In this document: positions 37,027 to 46,332 of the stretch, one piece after another | How positions within the stretch are numbered: the stretch's first letter is position 1 | Layout: each line of letters starts with the position of its first letter | From: Nitrososphaeraceae archaeon | GTDB lineage: Archaea; Thermoproteota; Nitrososphaeria; Nitrososphaerales; Nitrososphaeraceae | Length of the DNA stretch: 64,000 bases | Assembly: GCA_031316115.1 (NCBI GenBank) | Contig: JALDRC010000012.1 | Location: 1-64,000 of the forward strand | Reading direction: 5' to 3' | Translations under genes and position numbers: made by a program | The notes under the pieces: generated by a model | Database searches by the model: none | Told to the model about the DNA's origin: nothing | What the model saw: the letters and a program-made list of their open reading frames with translations, nothing else

Positions 37027-37524
37027 GTGAATGAAAAAGATTGCCAGATTTTCGAATACAATCAATATATATCATTAAAAACATTAAAAAAAGCGTTGAA
37101 TGAACAGGTAAAAATATTTCAGTTTTCGCCTATCCCCTTGAGGATAATAGCAGGAATTGGATTTGTTCTCCATGGGCTTCCTAAACTTCTGGATATTCCA
37201 GGTACTCAGAACTCATTTATCAACATGGGATTACCACCAGAAATGGCAATAGTTATAGGACTTTTAGAATTGATAGGTGGTTTGGCTATTTTGCTAGGTT
37301 TTTTAACAAGAATTGCAGCAGGATTATTAGCAATAGATATGATAGGTGCTATTTTACAGGTAAAACTATCAAAAGGATTTATTGGCGGATATGAGTTAGA
37401 TTTATTGTATCTTGCCATAATGATAAGTTTGATGATCACTGGACCTGGTAGATTGTCTATAGAGAGAAATATTCTTAAAAGAGAAATTTTTCCAAAATTA
37501 ACTAATCCAACAAATAAAAAGTAG
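37027..37524 (+). CDS. DoxX-family membrane protein
   Basis: A 165-residue protein with a polar N terminus of about 35 residues, then four hydrophobic segments (about 38-60, 73-93, 97-115, 130-150). 'RIIAGIGFVLHGLPKLLDIPG' and 'GLLELIGGLAILLGFLTRIAA' are DoxX-family blocks. Family members include the small subunit of thiosulfate:quinone oxidoreductase, but most have no assigned reaction. It shares an intergenic region with the NDH-2 fusion, which suggests quinone-linked work at the membrane. Confidence 0.85.
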   Translation: MNEKDCQIFEYNQYISLKTLKKALNEQVKIFQFSPIPLRIIAGIGFVLHGLPKLLDIPGTQNSFINMGLPPEMAIVIGLLELIGGLAILLGFLTRIAAGLLAIDMIGAILQVKLSKGFIGGYELDLLYLAIMISLMITGPGRLSIERNILKREIFPKLTNPTNKK

Positions 37525-37568
37525 GCATATAAAAAATATTTTATTATAGACTTTATTATTTTTTATTA

Positions 37569-37576
37569 ATGTCACC
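37569..37576 (+). repeat. 8-bp target-site duplication, left copy
   Basis: ATGTCACC directly outside the left terminal repeat of the IS6-family element; identical to 38298-38305. Confidence 0.9.
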
Positions 37577-38297
37577 GGCTGTGTTAATTTAAGATAATAT
37601 TCACCTCCTTTAATAAAAAATCATGATTATTATTCACTATAGTATCATTATACATAGAAACAAAGAATTGTATCCAGTTATATACATGAAATAGATTACA
37701 TTTTTGTTTGATACAAGGATAGTAATCATCAAAACTTTCTATCATGTCTTTCAAAAACTGATTTACTTTTTCCATCAAACTTTTTTCTATTGAAGAATGC
37801 AGATAGTGCTTTAATCCAATTATATTACATGCTTCATCATACCAGGTACCACCATCTGTATAAATGGTATGTTTACCGTATCTGGATACAAGAGATCTGA
37901 TGAATTTTTCAGCTACCAGCATGTTTCTCTCTTCTGAGATATAGATTCCAAGCATAGAACTGAAAACAGGTTCAATACAAACCCATAACCAGAAATGTTT
38001 TTGTCCTATCTGAATGATGGTTTCGTCTATTATGAAAGCAGTTACTCTTTTTCTTTTGTAAATCTGAGAGGAACCAAACCTTTGTATCCAATTCCAAACA
38101 GACACATGACTTCTTTTCTCGTCTCTAAATATAATCAATGCTTTAGATACATTTCGTAAACTTAAACCAAGAAAGTACAGGTAAAGAGAATAGAGTACAA
38201 TAGAGGAAGAGGTTTTATTCCTTTCAAATTTGATTTTATTCATATCATATTTAGAATATTCTTAGATCTAGCTTTTACTGCTTATCTGAACAGATCC
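37577..38297 (-). mobile_element. IS6-family insertion sequence, complete
   Basis: A 721-bp element. Terminal inverted repeats are GGCTGTGTTAATTTAAG (37577-37593) and, inverted, GGATCTGTTCAGATAAG (38297-38281), 13 of 17 matching, with the GG(C/A)TxTGTT start typical of IS6/IS26 elements. It is flanked by a perfect 8-bp direct repeat ATGTCACC, the known duplication length for this family. One intact transposase gene inside. The perfect duplication indicates that the insertion is recent and unrearranged. Confidence 0.92.
37584..38243 (-). CDS. IS6-family transposase
   Basis: A 219-residue DDE transposase of IS6/IS240 type. The N-terminal HTH-like region (about 10-60, '[12 protein letters not shown]') is followed by the catalytic core: '[12 protein letters not shown]' (Asp near 70), '[15 protein letters not shown]' (Asp near 130) and '[17 protein letters not shown]' (Glu near 153), with the canonical 'FDDYYPC' and 'HVYNWIQFF' after it. 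Length is normal and no frameshift is present, so it is probably active. It fills almost the whole element. Confidence 0.93.
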   Translation of the reverse strand: MNKIKFERNKTSSSIVLYSLYLYFLGLSLRNVSKALIIFRDEKRSHVSVWNWIQRFGSSQIYKRKRVTAFIIDETIIQIGQKHFWLWVCIEPVFSSMLGIYISEERNMLVAEKFIRSLVSRYGKHTIYTDGGTWYDEACNIIGLKHYLHSSIEKSLMEKVNQFLKDMIESFDDYYPCIKQKCNLFHVYNWIQFFVSMYNDTIVNNNHDFLLKEVNIILN

Positions 38298-38305
38298 ATG
38301 TCACC
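38298..38305 (+). repeat. 8-bp target-site duplication, right copy
   Basis: ATGTCACC directly outside the right terminal repeat of the IS6-family element; identical to 37569-37576. Confidence 0.9.
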
Positions 38306-38861
38306 CATTGACTAATATAAAGTTCTATAAACTTATTTTCATAGTATGAACGAGTTAAAGGAGATTTAATTATTAGCTCCTGCTAAGAGAATAATATCTT
38401 TTGTACATTTATTGGAACAGATGAACTTCTTACGAGTATATCAAAATTATAATTGATACAAATATTTTATTTGTTAGTTTGGTTCCTCTCAAATTTTCAG
38501 TTTTATACTCAAATTTAAAATAGATTATTAATTCAGTTTTTTCAAATAGTAGAAGAACTATGAGCCATATATATGGCTCATAATGGCATTGATTGAAGTT
38601 GGAGCAATTCGGATTTAGATTTTTTGCCACTCTTAACCGAATGTTTGGGTAATACTAATACGATATAAAGAATTAATTATGCATTTTGTTTACATTGCAA
38701 TCATATGTATTCATTGTTATAGCCTTATTTTAGAAGATAAAATAAAACTAGATTTTTTTATAATAATAAACAATCAACTGATCTTAATATTTTATTATAT
38801 ATATTATAACTAATAATATAGTTTATCCATTAATTCCTATTAGTAGTAATAAAATATCCAG
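38306..38861. other. Intergenic with a 24-bp palindrome
   Basis: About 550 AT-rich bases. Contains a perfect palindrome (38559-38582) and a weak AGGAG/CTCCT hairpin near 38357-38381. No protein gene supported. Confidence 0.5.
38559..38582. repeat. Perfect 24-bp palindrome
   Basis: TATGAGCCATAT followed at once by its reverse complement ATATGGCTCATA, with no spacer and no mismatch. It lies in a non-coding gap about 280 bases upstream of a small plus-strand frame. It could be a dimer-binding operator, a cruciform, or a terminator-like hairpin. Length and GC-bearing arms make chance less likely in such AT-rich sequence. Confidence 0.6.
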
Positions 38862-39062
38862 ATGTCTAATAACATTATATTCATTCCTAGAGGATTCAGA
38901 AATATACAAGTGTTTGAAGTTTCCCATGAACAATATTTTATCCAAAAAATAAATGATATAAAAAATGAAGAAACCAGATTTAGTTCTAGTCTTTCAGAAC
39001 AAGATTTAAAACGACATGTCAATAAAATAATAAATGAACTTAAGAATAGAAAAGAAAAATAA
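38862..39062 (+). CDS. Small hypothetical protein (66 aa)
   Basis: An ATG-started frame of 66 residues beginning MSNNIIFIPRGFRNIQVFEV and ending with a charged helix ('LKRHVNKIINELKNRKEK'). Composition is balanced and protein-like, with a beta-like N half and a helical C half. I recognise no family. No neighbour gives context. Confidence 0.45.
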   Translation: MSNNIIFIPRGFRNIQVFEVSHEQYFIQKINDIKNEETRFSSSLSEQDLKRHVNKIINELKNRKEK

Positions 39063-40063
39063 TAAAATAAAAATATACTAATGATATTTAATATTAATTA
39101 AAAAAAATTATTTAATTAAGCAACCCAGATTTATCATAGTCATAAGGGAATTATAGATAAATTTATGATAGACTGAATATGGCTATTTATGGATGTAAGA
39201 ATAATGACAATTATAATAATACAGGTTAAAGTTCTATAGAAGATAGTCTGGCAGCTATCGAGCTATGCAAATCATTTGAAAGAATAACAAACGAATGAAT
39301 TGGAATAAGGAAGAATTAGTTCAATCTAGATGTTGTAAATAATATATATATCTAAACTATGGAATGATTACTTGAGAGACATTAGTTGGCAGGATTGCTA
39401 CAGATTCACGTGATCAATTCACTTTCTTTGGATCTGCCCTAAATTTAGCAAGTAGACGCGAAGAATAAGATGAAATTGGTCAATCAATTATTTCATAACA
39501 TACAAAGAGTAAAATAGATAGATAATTAGAAAAAAGAATTTCAGATAAAGGAAATAAAAATCATCAGGGATAATGATAGAATAAAATCATATGAATATAT
39601 AGGCAGATATTATGAACTATTAATTACTTGAGGTATATAGTTTTCTTCTTGACTTGTTTTTTGAAAAATTCAATTTTTACATTGTCATCACAGGAAAATT
39701 TCCCATAAACTAATTTCTTTTTCTTGATAAATAACACAAATAATAGACGAAAATTAAGGGATAAGAAGAAACGGATAAAAGTCATATTTGACCTATTTTA
39801 CCTTGATTGTTTAACTGATATACCAGTATATTGACTATCTTGAATGTGAATTTGATATGACTTTTTGTGTGAAAAAAATAAATGAAATTTTTGATATCAT
39901 TAATAATAGAGTTCAGGAAGAATTTAGGCTATAGAAAATGACATAAATAGATATTGATTATTTTTCTTGGAAAATAAACAAAAATTTCTTTAAAAATAAG
40001 ATTGCAATTAATTGCATTTGATTCACTGAACTTAAAACAATTCAGCCTCAGAATAATAATGTT
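39063..40063. other. Long intergenic stretch with a possible gene relic
   Basis: About 1 kb with no intact gene. Around 39391-39468, one frame reads 'GRIATDSRDQFTFFGSALNLASRREE' before a stop, reminiscent of nucleotide cyclase domains (FGxxxNxAxR) and perhaps a relic. The remainder is AT-rich. Confidence 0.35.
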
Positions 40064-40255
40064 ATGGTCTTATCTTGTAAGGGGTTTTGCGATAGAATTC
40101 CAAATATCATTAAAGGAGGAAATGAATCTTTATATCAAAAAGGTTTCAAAAGATGTAGTGAATGTAATATCTACATATTGTTAAATGACAACCGATGTCC
40201 ATGTTGTAAATATAGATTGAGATGGAAGCGAAGGGAAAAACCGAGCAAAGTCTAG
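40064..40255 (+). CDS. C4 zinc-ribbon mini-protein
   Basis: A 63-residue protein. An N-terminal 'CKGFC' pair is followed by 'GFKRCSECNIYIL' and 'DNRCPCCKYRLRWKRR', giving paired Cys of a zinc ribbon (CxxC…CPCC) and a basic tail. I recall very similar mini-proteins, often in several copies, in genomes of this archaeal group. Likely a nucleic-acid-binding or protein-binding zinc ribbon. An overlapping 60-codon frame starting at 40002 is a shadow. Confidence 0.75.
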   Translation: MVLSCKGFCDRIPNIIKGGNESLYQKGFKRCSECNIYILLNDNRCPCCKYRLRWKRREKPSKV

Positions 40256-40740
40256 AGGATTATTTACCATGATTTGGATATAAAAATCGTAGAATTTTTT
40301 ATCACGATTCTAACTATCTTTAAGTAGATAAAAATAACAGTAACCGAATATGTTTTACTAAATAATTATTTTACTTGATATATCAGAGTTATTATCGTTT
40401 ATTGAATATTATTCCAATCATCTATAATATCATATGCAAGCATAAATAATTTCCCCACCTTTAACTAGAGATTGTTTATAATTCTCCAGTTCACATAATT
40501 TGACTAGAATTCTTGATCTAAATATATTAACAGTAGTAAATTATACAACACAGCTTAGAAAACCAAAAAAAACTTTATTATCTCTCTTTTTTTTACAAAC
40601 TGATAATCTACGAACTAAAAGTCAATTTTAAATTTTGTAGCAAAAGTATACTAAAGAAAAATCCTGTCAATTATCGAATAATATCAATATTTAACGTCTT
40701 AAAATAAATTTAAAGAAAAGAAATCAGTTAAATTTGGAAG
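40256..40740. other. Intergenic, no gene seen
   Basis: About 485 AT-rich bases between the zinc-ribbon gene and the end of the sdh operon (convergent). T-rich runs near 40586-40596 could serve as a terminator for one side. Confidence 0.45.
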
Positions 40741-41643
40741 CTATTGTTTTTTTTGCATTTTGTCTTTATTCGATCTATCGTGTAAAGATGATACCTTCTT
40801 TTCATTTTTTGAAAATCTTAGTAGATGATTTCTAAGTAGTTGAATACCTAAAGCTGGGTCTACACCTTTAGGACAGACATGACTACATGAACCAGCAAAA
40901 TGACATCTCCAAATACCGTGTCTATCGTCTATAATATTAAATCTCTTAGAATTGTCAGAGTCTCTAGAGTCTGAATAATATCTATAAGCTTGAGCCAGTG
41001 CTTGTGGACCAGGAAATTTTGTATCAGTTGCTACGGTTGGGCACGCAGAATAACACAAACCACATTTTATACAGTATGAGAATTGCAAAAATTTGTCTAA
41101 CTCCTCAGGAGTTTGTGAAAATTCAGTTAGTTCACTTTTATCTTCCATGTCAGCATGTTCATTTTGAATATATGGCATGATATTTCTGTGATGTTCAAAG
41201 AATTGCGAAAAGTCCGTAACTAAATCACGTATATATGGAAAGTTGGAAAGTGGTTCGCAAGTAATGGTATCTCCTTCTAACTCATCTATCTTCGTATAAC
41301 AGGCTAAACGTGGCTTGCCATTTATTTTCATGCCACAAGAGCCACATGAAGCCATTCTACAAGAATATCTAATTCCAATACTACTATCCTGATAACTCTT
41401 AGCATATAGTAATGCATCTAGGACAGTAGTCCATTTTTTAACTGGAACTTTAAAATTATCATAATGCGCTGAATCTATTTGACCATCCTTACGAGCATTA
41501 ATTCTGAAGACCTTCAGATTAATACTGCCGACTATATTTTTATCGACTCCATCCTTATTCTTCTTAAATTTGGAACCAGTTTGTTTCTTTTCATTTAAAT
41601 TTTTTTCATCAGTAAGATTTTCAACATTATTAGTTTGGTTCAT
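40741..41643 (-). CDS. sdhB: Succinate dehydrogenase iron-sulfur subunit
   Basis: A 300-residue subunit of complex II. The 2Fe-2S ligands are in 'CRMASCGSCGMKINGKPRLAC'-type spacing (about residues 100-120), the 4Fe-4S ligands in 'CIKCGLCYSACP' (about 193-204), and the next cluster in 'CHFAGSCSHVCPKGVDP' (about 244-260). It relays electrons from the SdhA flavin to the membrane quinone site. N- and C-terminal Lys/Asn-rich tails extend it beyond the usual 230-260 residues. Last gene of the A-C-D-B operon, 26 bases after sdhD. Confidence 0.93.
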   Translation of the reverse strand: MNQTNNVENLTDEKNLNEKKQTGSKFKKNKDGVDKNIVGSINLKVFRINARKDGQIDSAHYDNFKVPVKKWTTVLDALLYAKSYQDSSIGIRYSCRMASCGSCGMKINGKPRLACYTKIDELEGDTITCEPLSNFPYIRDLVTDFSQFFEHHRNIMPYIQNEHADMEDKSELTEFSQTPEELDKFLQFSYCIKCGLCYSACPTVATDTKFPGPQALAQAYRYYSDSRDSDNSKRFNIIDDRHGIWRCHFAGSCSHVCPKGVDPALGIQLLRNHLLRFSKNEKKVSSLHDRSNKDKMQKKQ

Positions 41644-41669
41644 TTCTAAATCACATATTATTTATTCAT

Positions 41670-42059
41670 TTAAAGTAAAGATAGACCGTTTGCAACTATT
41701 ATTGTCCTTGTCCCATAGACAACTATTCCAATCATCGCAATAATTACAAAAATATTTACTGCTCTTTCCCATATTACATTTTGTCTTAATTCCAATAATA
41801 TAATTCTTAGACCATTAAAACCATGTATCGCGATCAGAACAAGAATAGATTCAAGCAAAATTGCATAAAAAATATTCTTGTAATTTAATATCACATTTTC
41901 GTATTCTAATGACATGTTATAAGGCATTATTAAGCGCATCATTATGTGTATGGCCACCACTACAAGAGCACAAACTCCGGTAATATAGTGTATCTTCATT
42001 ATCTGGCTTTCCCTCAAAAGAGATTTTCCCTTGTTGTAGTTTTTTAAACCATTTTTCAT
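41670..42059 (-). CDS. sdhD: Succinate dehydrogenase membrane anchor (SdhD-like)
   Basis: A 129-residue protein with three hydrophobic helices (about 23-42, 62-90, 100-122). His residues in 'IHYITGVCALVVVAIHI' and 'IAIHGFNGLRIILLEL' are good candidates for heme or quinone-site ligands. Assignment comes from position between SdhC and SdhB and from the three-helix layout; the sequence itself is weakly conserved. It begins six bases after sdhC ends. Confidence 0.8.
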   Translation of the reverse strand: MKNGLKNYNKGKSLLRESQIMKIHYITGVCALVVVAIHIMMRLIMPYNMSLEYENVILNYKNIFYAILLESILVLIAIHGFNGLRIILLELRQNVIWERAVNIFVIIAMIGIVVYGTRTIIVANGLSLL

Positions 42060-42065
42060 TAAATC

Positions 42066-42566
42066 TCATTCACCTCCAAACAAAACACTTGCCCCATATA
42101 ACATCGCGACTGCGCATAATACAAGAGCTATCCATATTCCGGATTGTTGTCTGGTATTAATTGATGTTGGTTCATATGGATAATCAGGTCTTCCTGGCTT
42201 TCCCAAACCTTTTCCAGATTCGGTGAAAATCAATCTTATACCGTTTACTGTATGAAAAGTACTCGCACCAATAACCAATATTAAAAAGAGATGTCCCCAA
42301 ATTGTCTGTGTCATTTCCAACATAGTGGCCCAAGCATCTGGTCCATCAACAAGAGAGCTCGTTTCATAAACATGTCCTATAAAATATATCAGGAGGAATA
42401 CACCAGTTAGACGCTGTAGCCAATATGAAACTCTTTCCCATCCGTACCTGGAAGGATTGAGCCATCCTTTTAATCCTTCTCTATTAGATCTAATATTGGT
42501 AGTAGTATTAAGATCATCAGGTTTTGAATTGGTTTTTGTCAAGTCAACACTGTCAGGTTTTGTCAT
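42066..42566 (-). CDS. sdhC: Succinate dehydrogenase cytochrome b subunit
   Basis: A 166-residue membrane subunit. A polar N terminus of about 40 residues precedes 'RVSYWLQRLTGVFLLIYFIGH' (TM1), TM2 with 'WGHLFLILVIGASTFHTVNGIR' and TM3 at about 142-163. The 'FHTVNGIRL' segment with its His is the usual heme-b ligand of SdhC. It anchors SdhAB and forms the quinone site together with SdhD. The start codon directly follows the sdhA stop, showing translational coupling. Confidence 0.9.
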   Translation of the reverse strand: MTKPDSVDLTKTNSKPDDLNTTTNIRSNREGLKGWLNPSRYGWERVSYWLQRLTGVFLLIYFIGHVYETSSLVDGPDAWATMLEMTQTIWGHLFLILVIGASTFHTVNGIRLIFTESGKGLGKPGRPDYPYEPTSINTRQQSGIWIALVLCAVAMLYGASVLFGGE

Positions 42567-44294
42567 TTAGTACTTCCTCTCCACTGGGGCGTATCTAGTA
42601 AACACCACTGGATGCCAAGTCATTTTAGGTTCTCCCTCATGGTTAAAATAAGCAAGAGTATGTTTTAAAAAATTGACATCATCTCTATTAGGATAGTCTA
42701 TTCTAGAATGCGCACCTCTTGATTCTCTTCTATTTATAGCTCCTAATAATACAACCTCAGCGGTTCTTAACATGGCATCAACTTCCATGACATTTACAAA
42801 ATTGGTATTATATTCCTTTGACTTGTCATTTAGATGTTTCCATGCCTGCCCCTTTAACATCCTAACTTTTTTTAGACCTTCTAGAAGAGGTTGTTCTGTT
42901 CGAAAGACATAGGCCTTTTCATCCATAGTATCTGTCATTTCCTTTCTTACTTCATATGGATTAACATCCCCTTTCCCTCGAAATATTCCATCATAGATTC
43001 TTTTTTCTTCAGTTTTAACCTGGTCTAGTGCAAAATCTAGTGTTTTATTTTTATTCTTAAATTCCATCGCATATTTTGCGGCAAGTTCCCCAGTTATCCT
43101 ACCCCATACTATACACTCTGAAGTAGAGTTTGCTCCTAACCTATTAGCACCGTGAAGGCTGTTACAAGCTGCCTCACCTGCTGCCCAAAGTCCTGTTAGT
43201 TCTGTTTGCCCATCCAAGTTTGTATGGATTCCTCCCATCATATAATGACAAACGGGTCTAATCTCTATGGGTTCGTCAATAACATCGACTCCTGAAAATT
43301 TAATTCCAATCTCTCTTATTCCAGCAAGTTTTTCCTTTATCTTCTCATCTCCAAGATGGGTCAAATCTAATTTTAAACAATCATAACCGGATTCATGTTT
43401 AAATCCCCTACCTTCCTGTATTTCCATTATCATAGATCTAGATACTACGTCTCTAGGAGCCAATTCCACCTTTTCAGGAGCATATTTTTTCATAAATCGT
43501 TCGTTTTTATTATTTATTAAATAACCTCCTTCTCCTCTAGCACCCTCGGTTATGAGTATACCAGATGGCAATATTCCCGTAGGATGAAATTGAACAAATT
43601 CCATATCTTTCATTGCTAGACCTGCTCTAAATGCCATATCTATCCCATCAGGAGTAGAAGAGTATGCATAGGTAGAGAAACTGTAAATTCTACCAGCTCC
43701 CCCAGTACATATAATTCCAGAAGGAGCTTTTACTTTTAAAAAATCTCCACTCTTTAACTCAATGGCTGTTACTCCTCTAAAAGAATTATTTTCCTTTAAA
43801 ATACTGGTGCAGAACCATTCGTTATAAAAATTGATATTATCGAATTTAAGACAGGTATCGTATAGAGTTTGCATTTCGTAAAACCCCACTTTGTCCTGGG
43901 CATAGGTTGCTCTTGGAAAGGAATAACCACCGAATTTTCTTTGGCCGATCCTTCCATCTTCCCGTCTTGACCAAGGCATACCCCAATGGTCTAATTGATA
44001 TATTTCATGTGGTATATTTTTAGCCAATCTTTCTGCTACATCCTGATCCGCAAGGAAATCGCTTCCTTTTATGGTGTCGTAAATGTGTGATTCTTGGTTA
44101 TCTCCTTCATCTTCAAAAATTACTGCTGCAGTCCCTCCTTCGGCTGAAACTGAATGTGATCGCATTACCTGAACTTTTGAAAAAACACCGATGCTGATTT
44201 TTTTTGGTTCAATAAATGCAGCAGCGATTGCTGCCCTCAATCCGGCAAGACCTGAGCCTATAATGATAAGATCATGGTGAATTGTATCTGTCAC
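42567..44294 (-). CDS. sdhA: Succinate dehydrogenase flavoprotein subunit
   Basis: A 575-residue flavoprotein of normal length. 'IIGSGLAGLRAAIAA' binds FAD. 'RSHSVSAEGGTAAV' contains H47 at the place of the covalent flavin His. 'FVQFHPTGIL', 'TEGARGEGGYLIN' and 'HGANRLGANS' are active-site and FAD blocks. It oxidises succinate to fumarate in the TCA cycle and starts the four-gene operon. Promoter must lie in the 277-base gap upstream; 'AAGTATATTTG' on the minus strand near 44338 is a candidate TATA region. Confidence 0.95.
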   Translation of the reverse strand: MTDTIHHDLIIIGSGLAGLRAAIAAAFIEPKKISIGVFSKVQVMRSHSVSAEGGTAAVIFEDEGDNQESHIYDTIKGSDFLADQDVAERLAKNIPHEIYQLDHWGMPWSRREDGRIGQRKFGGYSFPRATYAQDKVGFYEMQTLYDTCLKFDNINFYNEWFCTSILKENNSFRGVTAIELKSGDFLKVKAPSGIICTGGAGRIYSFSTYAYSSTPDGIDMAFRAGLAMKDMEFVQFHPTGILPSGILITEGARGEGGYLINNKNERFMKKYAPEKVELAPRDVVSRSMIMEIQEGRGFKHESGYDCLKLDLTHLGDEKIKEKLAGIREIGIKFSGVDVIDEPIEIRPVCHYMMGGIHTNLDGQTELTGLWAAGEAACNSLHGANRLGANSTSECIVWGRITGELAAKYAMEFKNKNKTLDFALDQVKTEEKRIYDGIFRGKGDVNPYEVRKEMTDTMDEKAYVFRTEQPLLEGLKKVRMLKGQAWKHLNDKSKEYNTNFVNVMEVDAMLRTAEVVLLGAINRRESRGAHSRIDYPNRDDVNFLKHTLAYFNHEGEPKMTWHPVVFTRYAPVERKY

Positions 44295-44571
44295 AGTAAT
44301 TATTATCCCGTAGACGAGTTAGATATGTAATACAAATATACTTTATGTTTGATAGGTAAGGATTTTAAAACTTGATTATAATTTTTTGTAAAAATAATCC
44401 AAAGATAGAATTATAAGATGAATTTATTCAATTAAAAATTTAAAGTGACATGCAGATGAGATTTCGGATGGTATCGTAATATTAAATCTAAATTAGAATG
44501 GTCTTAGGCATGAATAATTCTATTTTCCTTACACATTTAATTACCAGTTTACTAGTTATTCCGTTGTATAA

Positions 44572-44832
44572 ATGGTTATAAATAATTACAAAAAAGTTTT
44601 CCTTGCTCCTAACACATCTGATCAAGAGATAATACAAAAAGCTAAAAAAATACTAGTTGAAAATGGCATCAATGAGAATGATATTCAAATAAACTACAAT
44701 ACTAATGAACTGGAGGTAGGTGATTTATTCATTAGTTATGATCCACCAGATCTAGTAGTTAGAAATGTCTATGAAAAAAAGTTAAGCGGTATTATAAAAA
44801 TGAAGAGTCTAGAAATGTTGAGATTGGACTAA
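44572..44832 (+). CDS. Small hypothetical protein (86 aa)
   Basis: An ATG-started 86-residue frame with sensible composition: an N-terminal helix ('TSDQEIIQKAKKILVENGI'), a strand-rich middle ('ELEVGDLFISYDPPDLVV') and a short end. It overlaps the 3' end of hisS by 24 bases, tail to tail. I recognise no family; the fold could be a small alpha/beta domain. Confidence 0.55.
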   Translation: MVINNYKKVFLAPNTSDQEIIQKAKKILVENGINENDIQINYNTNELEVGDLFISYDPPDLVVRNVYEKKLSGIIKMKSLEMLRLD

Positions 44833-46110
44833 AATAGAAGATATTCTATTCTCTATTCCATTTAAATCCTCCAAGAACTCTGAACCCGTTTCCATATTCC
44901 TTATCCTAACCTTTCCTATGGCTATTTCTTCTGGTCCAATAATTAACACCAGCTTTGCAGATTTAGCTGATGCTTCACTTAGTTGTTTTTTTAGTGCCTT
45001 ATTTGAAAAATCATATTCGATACAATATTTTTTTTTTCTTAAAAAATTACCGAGCTTTAATACATGTTTTCGGACATCATTTCCAGAATTTGCAATGTAA
45101 ATTAAATTATTTTCCTCTGATGGAACGATATTTTTGTGGGATTGTAATGCTAAAATAATTCTTTCAACACCACCCGCTGCTCCAGCAGCTCCTATATCTG
45201 AACGTCCAAAAACTATAGGGAGTTTGTCATAACGACCACCGCCTACAAGTGAACCTACATTAGATTCATTGTCAAAAACTTCAAAAACCATCCCCGAATA
45301 ATAATCCAAACCTCTTACTATCCCTAAATTAATCCGTATATTGTTTACATTCCTATATCTTAGAGATAAAAATAATTTTTCTAGATATTTTATACTTTCG
45401 AGATTACTTATCTTTGGATTCGACTTTATACTATCTATATCACCTTTAATTTTTGAGAATTCCAATAAGTCCCTCAATATATTTTGATCAAAGCTTCCTT
45501 TGTATTCATCACAAACATTTTGTATACCTTTTTTAGGTACCTTATCTATGGCTCTGAAGATTTCAGTTAACATATTTTCATCTTGAATTTTGAAATTTGC
45601 CTTGATGTACTCCTCGATTATTCTTCTATCGCTTATTTCTATTATAATGCTATCACCAAAACCAAGTTTAAGGAAAAAATTTGAAACAAATTCTATCGTT
45701 TCTGCATCAGAGTCTAGACTGAAATTATCGTATATCTCAATGTCCCATTGATGGAAATATCTATAACGACCTGCTTGAGGTTCATCATATCTCCAAACTC
45801 CACCAAAAGTCGCCAACTTTACTGGTATACGCATATCTCTTCTTGATGTAGCGAATCTAGTCATCCCAACGGTCAAATCATAACGTAGAGCTATATTACG
45901 GCCACCTTTGTCCATAAATCCATATATTTCATTTATTATAGATGGTCCACTTTTTGCTTCTAATGTAGATAAGAGTTCAAGAGGAGATGGATCTACCACC
46001 TGGAAATTGTATGCTTTAACAAGTTCAAAAAATGTCTTCTGTATATATCTCATATAAAAAGTATCATTATTGGTTAAATCTCGCATACCCCTAGGCAAAT
46101 CTATTTTCAA
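44809..46110 (-). CDS. hisS: Histidyl-tRNA synthetase
   Basis: A 433-residue class II synthetase of usual length. Motif 1 lies in 'VDPSPLELLSTLEAKSGPS', motif 2 in 'GRYRYFHQWDIEIY' (about 117-130), the histidine-binding segments are 'RYDLTVGMTRFA' and 'GLDYYSGMVFEVF', and motif 3 is 'GAAGGVERIILAL'. The C-terminal anticodon-binding domain starts near residue 330. It charges tRNA-His. Single gene, divergent from the archease gene with 222 bases between. Confidence 0.95.
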   Translation of the reverse strand: MKIDLPRGMRDLTNNDTFYMRYIQKTFFELVKAYNFQVVDPSPLELLSTLEAKSGPSIINEIYGFMDKGGRNIALRYDLTVGMTRFATSRRDMRIPVKLATFGGVWRYDEPQAGRYRYFHQWDIEIYDNFSLDSDAETIEFVSNFFLKLGFGDSIIIEISDRRIIEEYIKANFKIQDENMLTEIFRAIDKVPKKGIQNVCDEYKGSFDQNILRDLLEFSKIKGDIDSIKSNPKISNLESIKYLEKLFLSLRYRNVNNIRINLGIVRGLDYYSGMVFEVFDNESNVGSLVGGGRYDKLPIVFGRSDIGAAGAAGGVERIILALQSHKNIVPSEENNLIYIANSGNDVRKHVLKLGNFLRKKKYCIEYDFSNKALKKQLSEASAKSAKLVLIIGPEEIAIGKVRIRNMETGSEFLEDLNGIENRISSILVQSQHF

Positions 46111-46332
46111 ATTAAAATATCTGATGAAAATTTGGAATTTAGATTTTCCGCTTTAATAGAATATTAGATAGACTGGTATTTCAAAATCGTTTGTTAATGA
46201 AAAAATCGAAATTGATATAAAAGACAAAAGTAAATAACAATATTTATAATCGTATCATAGATAAAAATGTAAACCAAGATGAGTGGTTTTAATAAAATAG
46301 TTAAGTACAGGTAATAAAAAGTCAAAATAGGA

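Noticed and set aside
40002-40184. 60-codon frame overlapping the zinc-ribbon gene
   Set aside because: It overlaps the real gene in another frame and lacks the Cys pattern; treated as a shadow.
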